Below, piece after piece: positions 1-24,552 of a stretch of 28,771 bases of DNA. The stretch's first letter is position 1; each line of letters begins with the position of its first letter. Position numbers and translations under genes: made by a program. The stretch is from Tubiluchus corallicola. Its lineage: Eukaryota > Priapulida > Priapulimorpha > Priapulimorphida > Tubiluchidae. The stretch spans positions 1 to 28,771 of the forward strand of contig JAQGDQ010001699.1 in the NCBI GenBank assembly GCA_030141605.1. The letters are read 5' to 3'. The notes beneath the pieces were generated by a model. That model had not been told where the DNA came from, made no database searches, and saw only the letters and a program-made list of their open reading frames with translations.

Positions 1-936
1 GCTAGAACCTTACCTAGTTCATTCTTTCTTGTAACAGCTAGAACCTTACCTAGTTCATTCTTTCTTGTAACAGCTAGAACCTTACCTAGTTCATTCTTTC
101 TTGTAACAGCTAGAACCTTACCTAGTTCATCCTTTCTTGTAACAGCTAGAACCTTACCTAGTTCATTCTTTCTTGTAACAGCTAGAACCTTACCTAGTTC
201 ATTCTTTCTTGTAACAGCTAGAACCTTACCTAGTTCATTCTTTCTTGTAACAGCTAGAACCTTACCTAGTTCATTCTTTCTTGTAACAGCTAGAACCTTA
301 CCTAGTTCATTCTTTCTTGTAACAGCTAGAAACTTACCTAGTTCATTCTTTCTTGTAACAGCTAGAACCTTACCTAGTTCATTCTTTCTTGTAACAGCTA
401 GAACCTTACCTAGTTCATTCTTTCTTGTAACAGCTAGAAACTTACCTAGTTCATTCTTTCTTGTAACAGCTAGAAACTTACCTAGTTCATTCTTTCTTGT
501 AACAGCTAGAACCTTACCTAGTTCATTCTTTCTTGTAACAGCTAGAACCTTACCTAGTTCATTCTTTCTTGTAACAGCTAGAAACTTACCTAGTTCATTC
601 TTTCTTGTAACAGCTAGAACCTTACCTAGTTCATTCTTTCTTGTAACAGCTAGAAACTTACCTAGTTCATTCTTTCTTGTAACAGCTAGAAACTTACCTA
701 GTTCATTCTTTCTTGTAACAGCTAGAACCTTACCTAGTTCATCCTTTCTTGTAACAGCTAGAAACTTACCTAGTTCATTCTTTCTTGTAACAGCTAGAAC
801 CTTACCTAGTTCATTCTTTCTTGTAACAGCTAGAAACTTACCTAGTTCATTCTTTCTTGTAACAGCTAGAACCTTACCTAGTTCATTCTTTCTTGTAACA
901 GCTAGAATCTTACCTAGTTCATTTTTTCCTTGTTCC
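1..936. repeat. 36-bp tandem satellite, about 26 copies
   Basis: The 36-bp unit starts at position 1 and recurs exactly every 36 bases up to 901. Variation is limited to a few positions (acc/aac/atc after gctaga, and attc/atcc). The last copy runs on into ttgttcccaac, which resembles the sequence after the same motif in the dispersed repeat at 4189-4224. Each unit ends in a pyrimidine-rich stretch and aacag, so it resembles a 3' splice acceptor. It lies in the paladin intron before the first visible exon. The array touches the left edge, so its full length is unknown. Confidence 0.97.
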
Positions 937-1018
937 CAACCAACGTCTTTCTATTACATTGAAAGCAATGGCTGAATCTTTTATAAGAGATCATTATTTT
1001 TTATCGTTGTCGTTGCAG

Positions 1019-16538
<15,520 letters not shown>

Positions 16539-16610
16539 ACGTCGATTTACCATTCGATGTTGTTAAGTTTGAACAAGAACACTGTGACATTAGAAGTTCT
16601 TTTATTTTTT

Positions 16611-16616
16611 AATAAA
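16611..16616 (+). terminator. Paladin polyadenylation signal
   Basis: A canonical AATAAA lies 73 bases after the paladin stop codon, in a T-rich then A/T context, giving a 3' UTR of roughly 90-100 bases. No other AATAAA lies between it and the stop. Confidence 0.7.
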
Positions 16617-16631
16617 TTTTACATAAGTTTA

Positions 16632-16662
16632 CAGTGGCGGATCTAGGAGGTGAGCCTAAGGG
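16632..16662 (+). mobile_element. Lone hAT-like terminal sequence
   Basis: The sequence cagtggcggatctaggagg matches the common hAT transposon terminus pattern (CAGNGGCGGATCTAGG). No inverted partner is seen downstream, so at most a solo end. It starts just after the paladin polyadenylation region. Confidence 0.4.
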
Positions 16663-17485
16663 GTGAACCCCTCTTTCACCTGATCGTAAGCATTAGAACG
16701 ATATGCTAAATTCTAGGAATGCGTTTATTAAACTTTTAATACCTGTAAAAATCTTAATTATATCTCAATGTTTATAACACGTGTAAGTTATATACATCAT
16801 GTACAATGTATACCCCTACCCCCCTTTTGTTATAACAAAATATAACAAACTAATTTGAGCCAAAAAGGAAACAAAGAAATTAATAATAAAGTGAGACTGA
16901 ATAAACTTACATCATGGCTCTACTACTCTTGACAAATAAATGGTTTAACTGAGACAAACAACAACAACAACAACAACTTTCTTAGCCAAGAACAGACTTC
17001 CAACTAGCCAGATAAACTGGCTCTGTCAGTAGAGCATGACAGAAAGAAGCCAAGTCAAGACATACATAAGAATGCAGTTAAAAGGACAGTATAGGGGGGT
17101 TCACAGAATGAGAGAACACTGAAGTAATAAAATAACCTAAAATCCTTCACACCAACCATTTGGGCTCCACGTACTCCTAATTTTCTTACACTTACTCCTG
17201 GTATACCTTCACATGCCATAGGCGAAACGTAGAACAAACATTGACGTAATGTCATGAATATTTTTTATGTGTATATTATACGTCTTGCTCTAAGTTCAAA
17301 AGCAAATTGAAGCCACTTCATAGTTCGACTTCTGATTTGGCATCCAATCGTTCCCTTTTTCTTGCATTTTCTTCTTGAATTTCGTGTTTCGTTTATCGGT
17401 TTTACTTGTGTAATTAAATCAGATTGTATGGTTAATTCGTAGTAGTAAAAAATGTTTTCTTGAAACTCATATTGCTAAAAATGTC
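16663..17485. other. Intergenic, no gene recognised
   Basis: AT-rich with a short CAA run near 16960. A minus-strand open frame of 66 codons (17055-17255) has no recognisable features and is not called. Confidence 0.5.
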
Positions 17486-18036
17486 AAAGGAAGACCGGAC
17501 GATTGTTTAGACTCAATCTCATTTTAATTTACTGTCCATAAAATAGATTTTCTTCCCTATAAAAGTTAGCGATTGTTCCTTATATTTGAATAATCAGCTT
17601 AGAAAGTTAATTAACGGCGACTGAACACAGCTATTGCTTACGTCAGAAACTAACCACAGATTGTGCGATAGCAGGCACCTTCCCCTGCGCGTAAAGTACA
17701 TTTGCGTAGGTGTTACAGTACTGCTTAAACGTGTAATGTCACGAAAAATGGGCTTTACATCATATGACGTCAGAAACTAACATTGCAGTTCATGATCATG
17801 GTTATCACGGTACCGCTTTCTATTTGTCGGCCACTCGAATGTGACGAAAAAGCACCGCTGCCAATCTTAGTAGATTCACTGAGCCGCGCGTAGCTTTGAA
17901 AGTTTAACGAAATTGGACTATCCGAGGTGATTATTATTTAATCTAAGTTTTTTTGCAAAAAACTATTGTAGTTTTCAATATTTTAGAGGATTCCTTATTC
18001 TGAAGTCGTGTTGACACAATCGTCTGGTTTTCCTTC
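17486..18036 (-). mobile_element. TIR-bearing MITE, copy 2 (551 bp, one 127-bp module)
   Basis: This is the reverse-oriented relative of 5966-6643. The ends are aaaggaagaccggacgattg at 17486 and the inverted caatcgtctggttttcctt near 18036. It has the same interior (gccgcgcgtagctttgaaag, cagaaactaac) with a single full 127-bp module, so the two copies differ in length by exactly one module. Confidence 0.88.
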
Positions 18037-18545
18037 ACGGGTAAGCGGCAGATCGGCTGAATTTCAAATGGGTAGGTCCTATGTGGCTACTAAAAAGCTA
18101 AGAACCGCTACTTATACAAATATCCCTAGGCCTAGTATAACATTTGACGTTACCTTATTAGTAAAATTTGAATTTGCTACGGGTTCGATTCCGAGTTTTG
18201 GTAGGTTTAACCTTTGTTTTAACGAGCCTAGCCCACATTGTGTGAATGTTGTTAATAACATGTAGACAAGAAGTCTATTTTATCTTTACATTTTCCTATC
18301 TTCTTCTCTTAAATTGCTGAATTTCTTATGCAGTTGTACTCAAATTGTATATTTTTTAGTCGTACTCAAATTGTGTAGTTCTTAGGTCACATGATCAAAT
18401 CAGGTATTTGATGATTATAGCGACTTACTAAGTTTGTCAACAATAATAAGCCTTTTCACACTTTCGTTATGCGCATGCGCCGTTGCTGTAGGTCAATTAT
18501 GCGTCCTAACTACAACCGTCACGTGACCAGTGGTTAAAGCAAACC
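18037..18545. other. Intergenic, no gene; promoter-like motifs near 18471-18527
   Basis: An 85-codon open frame (18008-18265) overlaps the MITE end and lacks motifs. The only notable sites are the NRF1-like and E-box palindromes listed separately. Confidence 0.45.
18471..18527. promoter_or_regulatory. NRF1-like and CLEAR-type E-box palindromes
   Basis: gcgcatgcgc (18471-18480) fits the NRF1 consensus, and gtcacgtgac (18518-18527) is a perfect E-box palindrome of the USF/TFEB type, in locally GC-richer DNA. Such clusters mark animal promoters, but no exon is seen on either side, so this is only a candidate. Confidence 0.3.
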
Positions 18546-18811
18546 GCCTCCAGCGTCAGTTCGGTAACTTCAGTTGTTTTACGTGAACTTTATTTAATTA
18601 TGAATTGATCAGTGCATAGAGTGATTTACTTGCAGGATCTTGCTTGGGAACAAGAAAAATGAACTAGGTAGGGTTCTAGCTAACTGTTACTATTACAATA
18701 GCATGGGCTGTGAGGCGTTGTCAAGTGTACACAAATGTGTTGTCTGGTACACTTAACGTTTCACCTTTTCAAGGTCATCATCAATGGTTGGAACTGTGAA
18801 AAGGCTTATTA
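18546..18811 (-). repeat. Dispersed repeat, copy B
   Basis: Reverse complement of 4050-4318. It includes one equivalent of the 36-bp satellite unit (aagaaaaatgaactaggtag on the + strand near 18650-18685). No terminal inverted repeats are obvious. Confidence 0.85.
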
Positions 18812-19604
18812 ATCATTTGCATTTTTTAAAGCTACATGAAAACCAACCATTTCATACGTGTCATTTTTACGCTATTTTTAATACGGAAACTATAATCTCT
18901 TAAAACCGTTTTGTAGTTTAATGTACGTATATCAGATTCTTATGTCTTTTGTCAACTATATTTATGTTATTTGTATGTGACAGTTCAAAAAATGTAATAA
19001 TTTACTTGTTTCTGGCTTAGTGTTTTAAAAACTTTACAAACTGCACAAATTGAAAAGAATTTCAAAACTGAAACTCCATTAGAGTTACTAGTAAAATCTA
19101 ATATATTTGAATTTTATTAAAAATTATAATAATATAAAAACCTACCTATTCGCTTTTGTAAAATTATTTACAGAAGGAGGGTTTAATATGAGATTGCATT
19201 ATGATGATTATAACATCAGTTACACAAAAATTGCACACAGTAGGTGTGAGCATCGAACGTTCGAGTTCGATTCGAAGGAGTTTTTTTAGTTCGAACTTGA
19301 TTAGAATGTAAAACTATAGATTCGAATAATTCAGCACTTCATTCACATATGTTTCTTATCACTAAAGCGACTGAAACATCATGCAATTAGGATAATTTAG
19401 TTGAGTCCTGTGCACAATTCTTCAACAAATTATTGGTGGCTTTACTGCTGAACAAAATCGACGCACGATTTTGTAAGAATAATTTTTACTGGTGGTCCGC
19501 AAACTTGTTCAAAAATCTTCCAATCTCAATTCGAAATACTGAAATTCAGTCACAAATTTGATTCGATTTGAAATTGCTTTCTGCTAAAGAATTCTCACCC
19601 CTAG
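18812..19604. other. Intergenic, nothing recognised
   Basis: AT-rich. The stretch 19240-19580 has repeated ttcga motifs and a small palindrome, cgaacgttcg. No gene. Confidence 0.5.
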
Positions 19605-19987
19605 CACACACTACACATTTGCGCGACGACACTGCCCTGGCGCCATCTGTCGTCGTAAAAACAAAAGAATTACAGTTTAACAGCACAATAAGTCACAGGA
19701 TTGCAGTAATATAAAAAACTAGATAATGATGATTATTATACTGTACAAAATTAAGGAAAAAATTAATCTCCATGTTCATGTCACACACTACACATTTGCG
19801 CGACGACATTGCGCTGGCTCCATCTGTCGTCATAAAAACAAATGAATTACAGTTTAACAGCATAGTAAGTCACAGCATTGCAGTAATATAAAAAATTAGA
19901 TAATTATGATTATTATACTATACAAAATTCTGTGCATACAGGCCTGCAAAGACCACATTAAGGAAAAAGTTAACCTCTGTGTTGATG
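19605..19987. repeat. 177-bp direct duplication
   Basis: The block starting cacacactacacatttgcgc at 19605 recurs at 19782, with gacgaca(c/t)tgc, gccatctgtcgtc and ggattgcagtaatataaaaa landmarks and a few percent of substitutions. The second copy has about 28 extra bases (ctgtgcatacaggcctgcaa) before the shared ttaaggaaaa. Confidence 0.9.
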
Positions 19988-20356
19988 TCACAATAAAATT
20001 CAGTAAACACAATGAGTCAAGATGTGGGGAAATTCTTTTCATTAGCTGACAACAGGTGGGCAACCGAGACAAGGTTTAAATGTTTAAGCTATGCTTTTAC
20101 ACAAATTTAATGTTTCGCATTAACGCAGCAATTATAATTATTAATGCGAATTTGCTATTAACTTTTGATATTTGTTTAAAGGTTCGGTAATCCGAAATTT
20201 GGCAAACTTTTTGTTGGAAATTTGTGATATCGTGCATATGGTAGGTGTTATCCCCACTGCACAAATCAAATTGATTCACAGAAAATGTGAAAGCATTATG
20301 GATGATATTAAAATCAGGAGTTCATACGATTAAAAAACCATTTGTTTGCAAACCAA
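19988..20356. other. Intergenic, nothing recognised
   Basis: AT-rich, no gene; short minus-strand frames only. Confidence 0.5.
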
Positions 20357-20976
20357 AATCGTCCATAAGTCGGCATAGTTAGAACTATGGTGCTTCAAAG
20401 TTGAATGCACAAAAAATTTAGGCAAAATCAATTTTTTGCTTTTTATAAAACAAAATTGTAAATATATTGGACTTTTATATCCTACCATTAAATCACCAAG
20501 AAATTGTTTAAAAAATGCTAAAAATCTTATTTTATAACCCCGCACCTACTTTTTTGGCTAAAAACTAGTACTGTAACTGTAAAAAAACTTGTATTTTCAA
20601 ACTCCTATTGTAGCTCGTGGAAGCAGTCATTTTGCTTCGCGTTTTTTCTGTTGCCAAGCAGAAATCTTCGTCAGGAAGAGCCATCTACTGGATATAAACA
20701 TAACTTCAATGTTTTCTTGCAAAGTCTCTAGCAACCAACATTAATATAGTTGCTAAGTGTTTTGCAGACACATGACAAAAAAACAATGGCTGACTTCAAC
20801 AGTGATATTCTCAAGGCCATGTTTTTCAGTGGGTAGCCTGCACCTCGACTTCAACATGGATTATCTCAGTTTAGAAATTACATAGAGTGATGAACTTGGT
20901 ATCAAAATGATCCTCATGAAATGGTGATTCAAGATACTAGAAAAGATTAATTACCGACTTATGGACGATTTTGCCT
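20357..20976. mobile_element. Non-autonomous element with aaaatcgtccataagtcgg termini
   Basis: Left end aaaatcgtccataagtcgg (about 20356) and right end ccgacttatggacgatttt (about 20956-20975) are inverted repeats. The interior has no transposase. The right arm of the palindrome carries the matching end at about 28184-28203 but breaks off inside the element at 28726, so the outer palindrome boundary falls within this element. Confidence 0.75.
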
Positions 20977-20990
20977 ATGCAGGCACACAT
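20725..20990 (+). repeat. 270-bp dispersed repeat, left arm copy 1
   Basis: Shares ttgctaagtgttttg, acaatggctgacttcaacag, gatgaacttggtatcaaaat and a gacgat-ttgc end with 22365-22655 in direct orientation. Within the element at 20357-20976, so that element family is present twice per arm. Confidence 0.8.
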
Positions 20991-21315
20991 ATCATGAATA
21001 AAAACCTGATAATGCCATTTCAAAGAGGCATATGCAAGTACTAAGCTAAAGTTTTAGTAGCACGTGTCCAACAAATTTAAACAGAAACTAATCACACAAT
21101 TAAAAAAATAATATCTAGAAAATAACTAGATTTATGGACGATTTTGCTATGCAAACACATTTAAATCAGGAATATTAAAACTTTGCATCAAAACACAATT
21201 GATGCAGGACAGATTGTTGATCACTTTTTTACATTTACACACCCCACTTCAGAAACATTTTGAGATTCAAACAAAAATAATATCAAGTATTCACATTTCA
21301 CAGGCATTTTGAACG

Positions 21316-21518
21316 TCATTGCAAAAGTGCTGCCGCTAACAATACAGTTCCAGTTACCATGACGACACTAAGAGACAATGAAGAGGCGCCGTTGCATCCA
21401 TCGGCTGTGCAAGTGTAGATGCATGCTCGATGAGTGCGGTCATCATCAACAAACTTAACGTACTGGCAGTAATTTCCCATGTCTCTGGATCCGCAAAATC
21501 GCCGTGTGCCGATCTGAC
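21316..21518 (-). CDS. Ly6 exon 3, left-arm copy
   Basis: Minus-strand acceptor gatgatttcag precedes 21518; the stop is at 21318-21316. It carries FCGSRDMGNYC, then CIYTCTADGCN and the hydrophobic GPI tail, the same protein as 27637-27839. Confidence 0.8.
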
Positions 21519-21816
21519 CTGAAATCATCATAAATTTTGGTTATTTCAACGAATGCAAGAGATATGAACTTTGAGGAATTTTTTTTCCAAGATTGGAGAA
21601 TGACACAAAACATGATTGCCAACATCTTAGCAACGCCTTATGTGCCGTTCATGTCACAGAAATCATTAATGACTACTAGAGCAAAGTTTTTCACATGAAT
21701 GTTCATCCATTAGGTGTGCAGAAGTTAGACAATAACTCACTCAAACTTAATGGGGAGCAATTGCTCCTTCAAGCATATTTTTCAAAACTGGCACTTTTTC
21801 AAAAATTTTTTAACTA

Positions 21817-22149
21817 CAGTCGACCCTAGTTAAACCAGACCCCGTTAGCCCGGATATCGGATAAGACAGACGTCATCCGTGGTAAAGGAAACTGACTGAT
21901 TTCCGTCCGAGCGCTAAACACAACACGGCCTACCAACTGTACAATAATTTCTTTATCCTCACAGGTTAACTATTTTAAAGTAATATACAGTATAGTATAT
22001 AGTGCACAGTATATAGGCCTTATTAAGGTGATTATTCCTGTATAATATAGACCATATGTAGGCATATCTAATAAATTGGACAATCGGCTAAACCAGAAAG
22101 CCCCCCCCCCCCCACCCCCCGATTAGTCCGCATTAACGAGGGTTGACTG
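21817..22149. mobile_element. pogo/Tigger-like MITE, left arm
   Basis: It starts cagtcgaccctagttaa and ends with the inverted ttaacgagggttgactg, flanked by TA on both sides (21815-21816, 22150-22151). This is the usual pogo-type terminus and target. 333 bp, no transposase; contains a C13-A-C6 run. Confidence 0.85.
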
Positions 22150-22364
22150 TATTTAGTTCACTTGTGTGATAAAAGTAATTGAATCTTTTCTAATTGCATA
22201 GCCTTGGAAGAATTTTCTGGATTCTTTATACTTCACTTGACCAACCTGCCTTCCATGTTTTTTGAACTGAGCATGCATTTATGCAATGCATTTGTGAAGG
22301 TTGATTGATTGAACCAAGAAACCGACGATCAATTTATTGTGTTTCAACATCAAATACCAAATGT

Positions 22365-22655
22365 ATTCTTGCAAAGCCCATAGCAGCCAACATTCATGCG
22401 GTTGCTAAGTGTTTTGTAGAGACACAACAAAAAACAATGGCTGACTTCAACAGTGATTTTCTCAAGGTTATGTTTTTCAGTGCATAGCCTGCACCTCAAC
22501 TTCAACGTGGATTATTTCATCTTAGAAATAACATAGAGTGATGAACTTGGTATCAAAATGATCCTCACGAAGTTGAGATTCAGGATACGTGAATAATTAG
22601 TTAGCGAAAAATTTAATTACTGATTAACGGACGATATTGCTATGCAAATAAACAA
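22365..22655 (+). repeat. 270-bp dispersed repeat, left arm copy 2
   Basis: Second, more diverged copy of the same block; about nine differences from its mirror in the right arm across 155 bases, far more than the flanking exons or MITE show. Confidence 0.8.
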
Positions 22656-22828
22656 ATATAGATCATGTACTTCCTTTAAAACCATATTTTTCTCGTGTTT
22701 TGATTTTAAACACAAAATTAAAATGTAAATCTATGCATTAAAAATGTTTGGTAGGTTCATAGCACCTTTTTTACGTGCTTGCTCCCCCAACTTTAGAGCC
22801 TGGCTACCCTGCTGGCCATTTCTATCAA

Positions 22829-23215
22829 TACAGTCAATCTTCTGTATAAGTCACTCGGATATACGGGACAATATCTTCAGGTCCCGCATAATAGAAATGC
22901 AGGTAAATTACCTGGCATATAAGGAGCCCTATGATCAGAACAAAATTGATCAATTTTTAACCTCAGTTTTTCACAAACTCGGCCTTCAAACAGCTCGGTT
23001 TCCACGGTCTCATACATCTTACATCACTGAAGGAATTTCCTACATACTTTTTGCACTCATTGTGTAGCAATAATCCATAAAAATATGGGTAGAAGTACAG
23101 AAAAGTACAGGTCTAGATACACCCTCAGTTTGACTCAACTTTGGCTACAACGGACATCGGATATAAGGGACGATTTGTCTGGTACGGAGGTGTCCGTTAT
23201 ATCCGGATGTTGCAA
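22829..23215. mobile_element. Degraded pogo/Tigger-like fragment, left arm
   Basis: It opens with cagtcaatcttctgtataag, then tcactcggatatacgggac, and closes with ggtgtccgttatatccggat. These tatccg/cggata motifs are typical of Tigger-type ends. The open frame inside has no transposase motif. Mirror copy at about 25940-26326. Confidence 0.6.
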
Positions 23216-23234
23216 GATTTCTTAAAGTACCTAC

Positions 23235-23384
23235 CTCCATACATTCCAATTGTTTTTATGCAATAATTCACTCCTGCTACTTCTCCACAGTCCACTGGTT
23301 CCAGAGGATTTCTGCTGTGGTCGTAGTTTTCCGTGCACCCAGGCTCTTTCACGCTGTTACATTCATAGCATTTCAGGCCGTTTC
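23235..23384 (-). CDS. Ly6 exon 2, left-arm copy
   Basis: Minus-strand acceptor attaaacag precedes 23384 and the donor gtaggt follows 23235. Encodes the LKCYECNSVKEPGCTENYD segment and ends IGMYG, phase 1 on both sides, identical in protein to 25771-25920. Confidence 0.8.
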
Positions 23385-24139
23385 CTGTTTAATTTACAGC
23401 AAACATTCACATTAATATCATTGAAATATAATTTTGTTTCACCTTTCTGCAGACCTGCTTTTCTTTGAAATTCATTATGGTCGAAACACAGCCTTCGTTT
23501 CTTCCTCAGACTAAGCACCCATAATTGAGTACCTTATTTTGGCAATTGTTTGGTCAAATAGCTGCTTTTAGATCGGTTCAACATAAACTTTGACATAATA
23601 ATAAAACAAAAATAGTTCATGGAGAACAGTCCATTGTGTAATCTCTTTTACACAACATGTTTAGGTACTAGAACCAAAATTCTCACTTTAGTAATTTCAA
23701 TTTCAATTTCGCATCAACAGAATATCGCAGCAACATGCATTTTATATACACACATATACATCATTGCATAATTTTAGTTCAAGTTAACAGGAATAATGGT
23801 AAGGGGGGAGCATTCTCTACCTCAAAGCAAATTCGATTCGAATTTGTGACTTTCGAAATGTTTAAAAATCCCAATTTTACAAGCACATAAAGACTTCTTA
23901 CACAATCCTGTTTTTATATAAATAATCAACATATTAAAAAGAAAAGATAAAGAGGAATAATTAGGGAGACATTAGGATAGTGAATTCAGACAAGTTTATA
24001 ATCAAGTGACAACATAAATCAATGAATATGGTAAATGGTATGAAACAATATTTAAATTAACAAAATAGCAAAAACAAAAATTTGGATTTGACGCAAGAGC
24101 CTTTGGTTTAGTTTGGACAGTTGTTGTCCAGCGCAAGCT

Positions 24140-24420
24140 CTTGTCCCGAATACTTACGTCACAGCGGAGGCGGAGCGATATGCCCATATGTTTGACGTCA
24201 CTTCTCGGCGTTTTCTTGGCAAAGAGCGACAACATATCACGTGGCTTTCTTACCTGCTGCACGCTGCTGCCGCCTAGCAAACCACACTCCCAGATGCGCT
24301 GTACACCTGCTTGCATTCTGCGCTTCTTCTGGCGAGCCCGGGGAACCAGCTCATAAACTGGAATGCTGTTGCGACCATTGAATTCACCTGCACACTGACT
24401 GTACCTGTAGCTGTGAAATA
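24140..24420. promoter_or_regulatory. GC-richer spacer with CRE motifs, candidate promoter
   Basis: Between the divergent Ly6 copies the base composition rises. A full CRE palindrome, tgacgtca, lies at about 24192 and a half-site, ttacgtca, at about 24154. It lies 60-340 bases upstream of the plus-strand ATG, a natural promoter place. No TATA box is clear. On the minus strand strong donor-like sequences (gac|gtaagt at about 24155; cag|gtaaga at 24254) could start transcription of the left copy. Confidence 0.35.
24254..24410 (-). other. Candidate open exon, product not recognised
   Basis: On the minus strand an acceptor-like atttcacag precedes 24410 and cag|gtaaga closes at 24254. The open frame reads YRYSQCAGEFNGRNSIPVYE, then LVPRARQKKRRMQAGVQRIW and ECGLLGGSSVQQ. 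The composition looks coding, but I recognise no family and the phase (2 in, 0 out) does not join the Ly6 exon 2. It may belong to another gene or be chance in a GC-rich promoter. Confidence 0.25.
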
Positions 24421-24479
24421 CGTTGGGCGTGTAGTATGAAATTTAACGTACATTAAGCTGAAGTGCTTAATTGCTAATC

Positions 24480-24552
24480 ATGGAGATTTCAACGTGGTTA
24501 TGGAGTATGATCTCGTCCGTGTTTTTGTTGCTGATGCTTATGATAAGGACAG
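24480..24552 (+). CDS. Ly6 exon 1, signal peptide
   Basis: ATG at 24480 (context aatcatgg). Reads MEISTWLWSMISSVFLLLML, then MIRT and the first base of a Gly codon; donor aca g|gtaaat. It is in the spacer, outside both palindrome arms, so it is single-copy here. Confidence 0.85.

Larger units (their letters stand above)
21316..23384 (-). pseudogene. Inverted partial copy of the Ly6-family gene (exons 2 and 3 only)
   Basis: Minus-strand exons 23384-23235 and 21518-21316 keep acceptors, donor, phase and reading frame. Exon 2 differs from the right copy by one silent change (gga versus ggt glycine); exon 3 looks identical. No counterpart of the signal-peptide exon is visible upstream on the minus strand (23930-24480), because the palindrome ends before it. 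Without a leader the product could not be secreted or GPI-anchored, so I call it a headless duplicate. It could still be rescued by an unseen exon or by the candidate open exon at 24254-24410, though the phase does not match (0 there, 1 needed). Confidence 0.75.
20438..23930. repeat. Left arm of large inverted repeat
   Basis: It is the reverse complement of 25225-28726; paired coordinates add up to about 49155 across most of its length. It contains Ly6 exons 3 and 2, a pogo-like MITE and copies of a 270-bp repeat. Identity is near-complete over exons and the MITE but visibly lower at about 22370-22520 and 20640-20930. A 9-base indel lies near 20935. Confidence 0.95.

Noticed and set aside
1-936. 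CRISPR-like array
   Set aside because: Units are directly adjacent and near-identical with no unique spacers, in eukaryotic DNA.
18172-18200. tRNA B box in gggttcgattccgag
   Set aside because: No A box or clover-leaf upstream at the right distance.
22744-23067. 107-residue open frame present in both arms
   Set aside because: Lies in a degraded pogo-like fragment, opposite in strand to the Ly6 exons of its arm; contains no known domain. Being in both arms only reflects the duplication.
23250-23468. Open frame with leucine-rich start on the strand opposite to Ly6 exon 2 (and its mirror 25687-25905)
   Set aside because: Antisense shadow of the exon with the CYEC motif; the Ly6 reading has splice sites and cysteine pattern.
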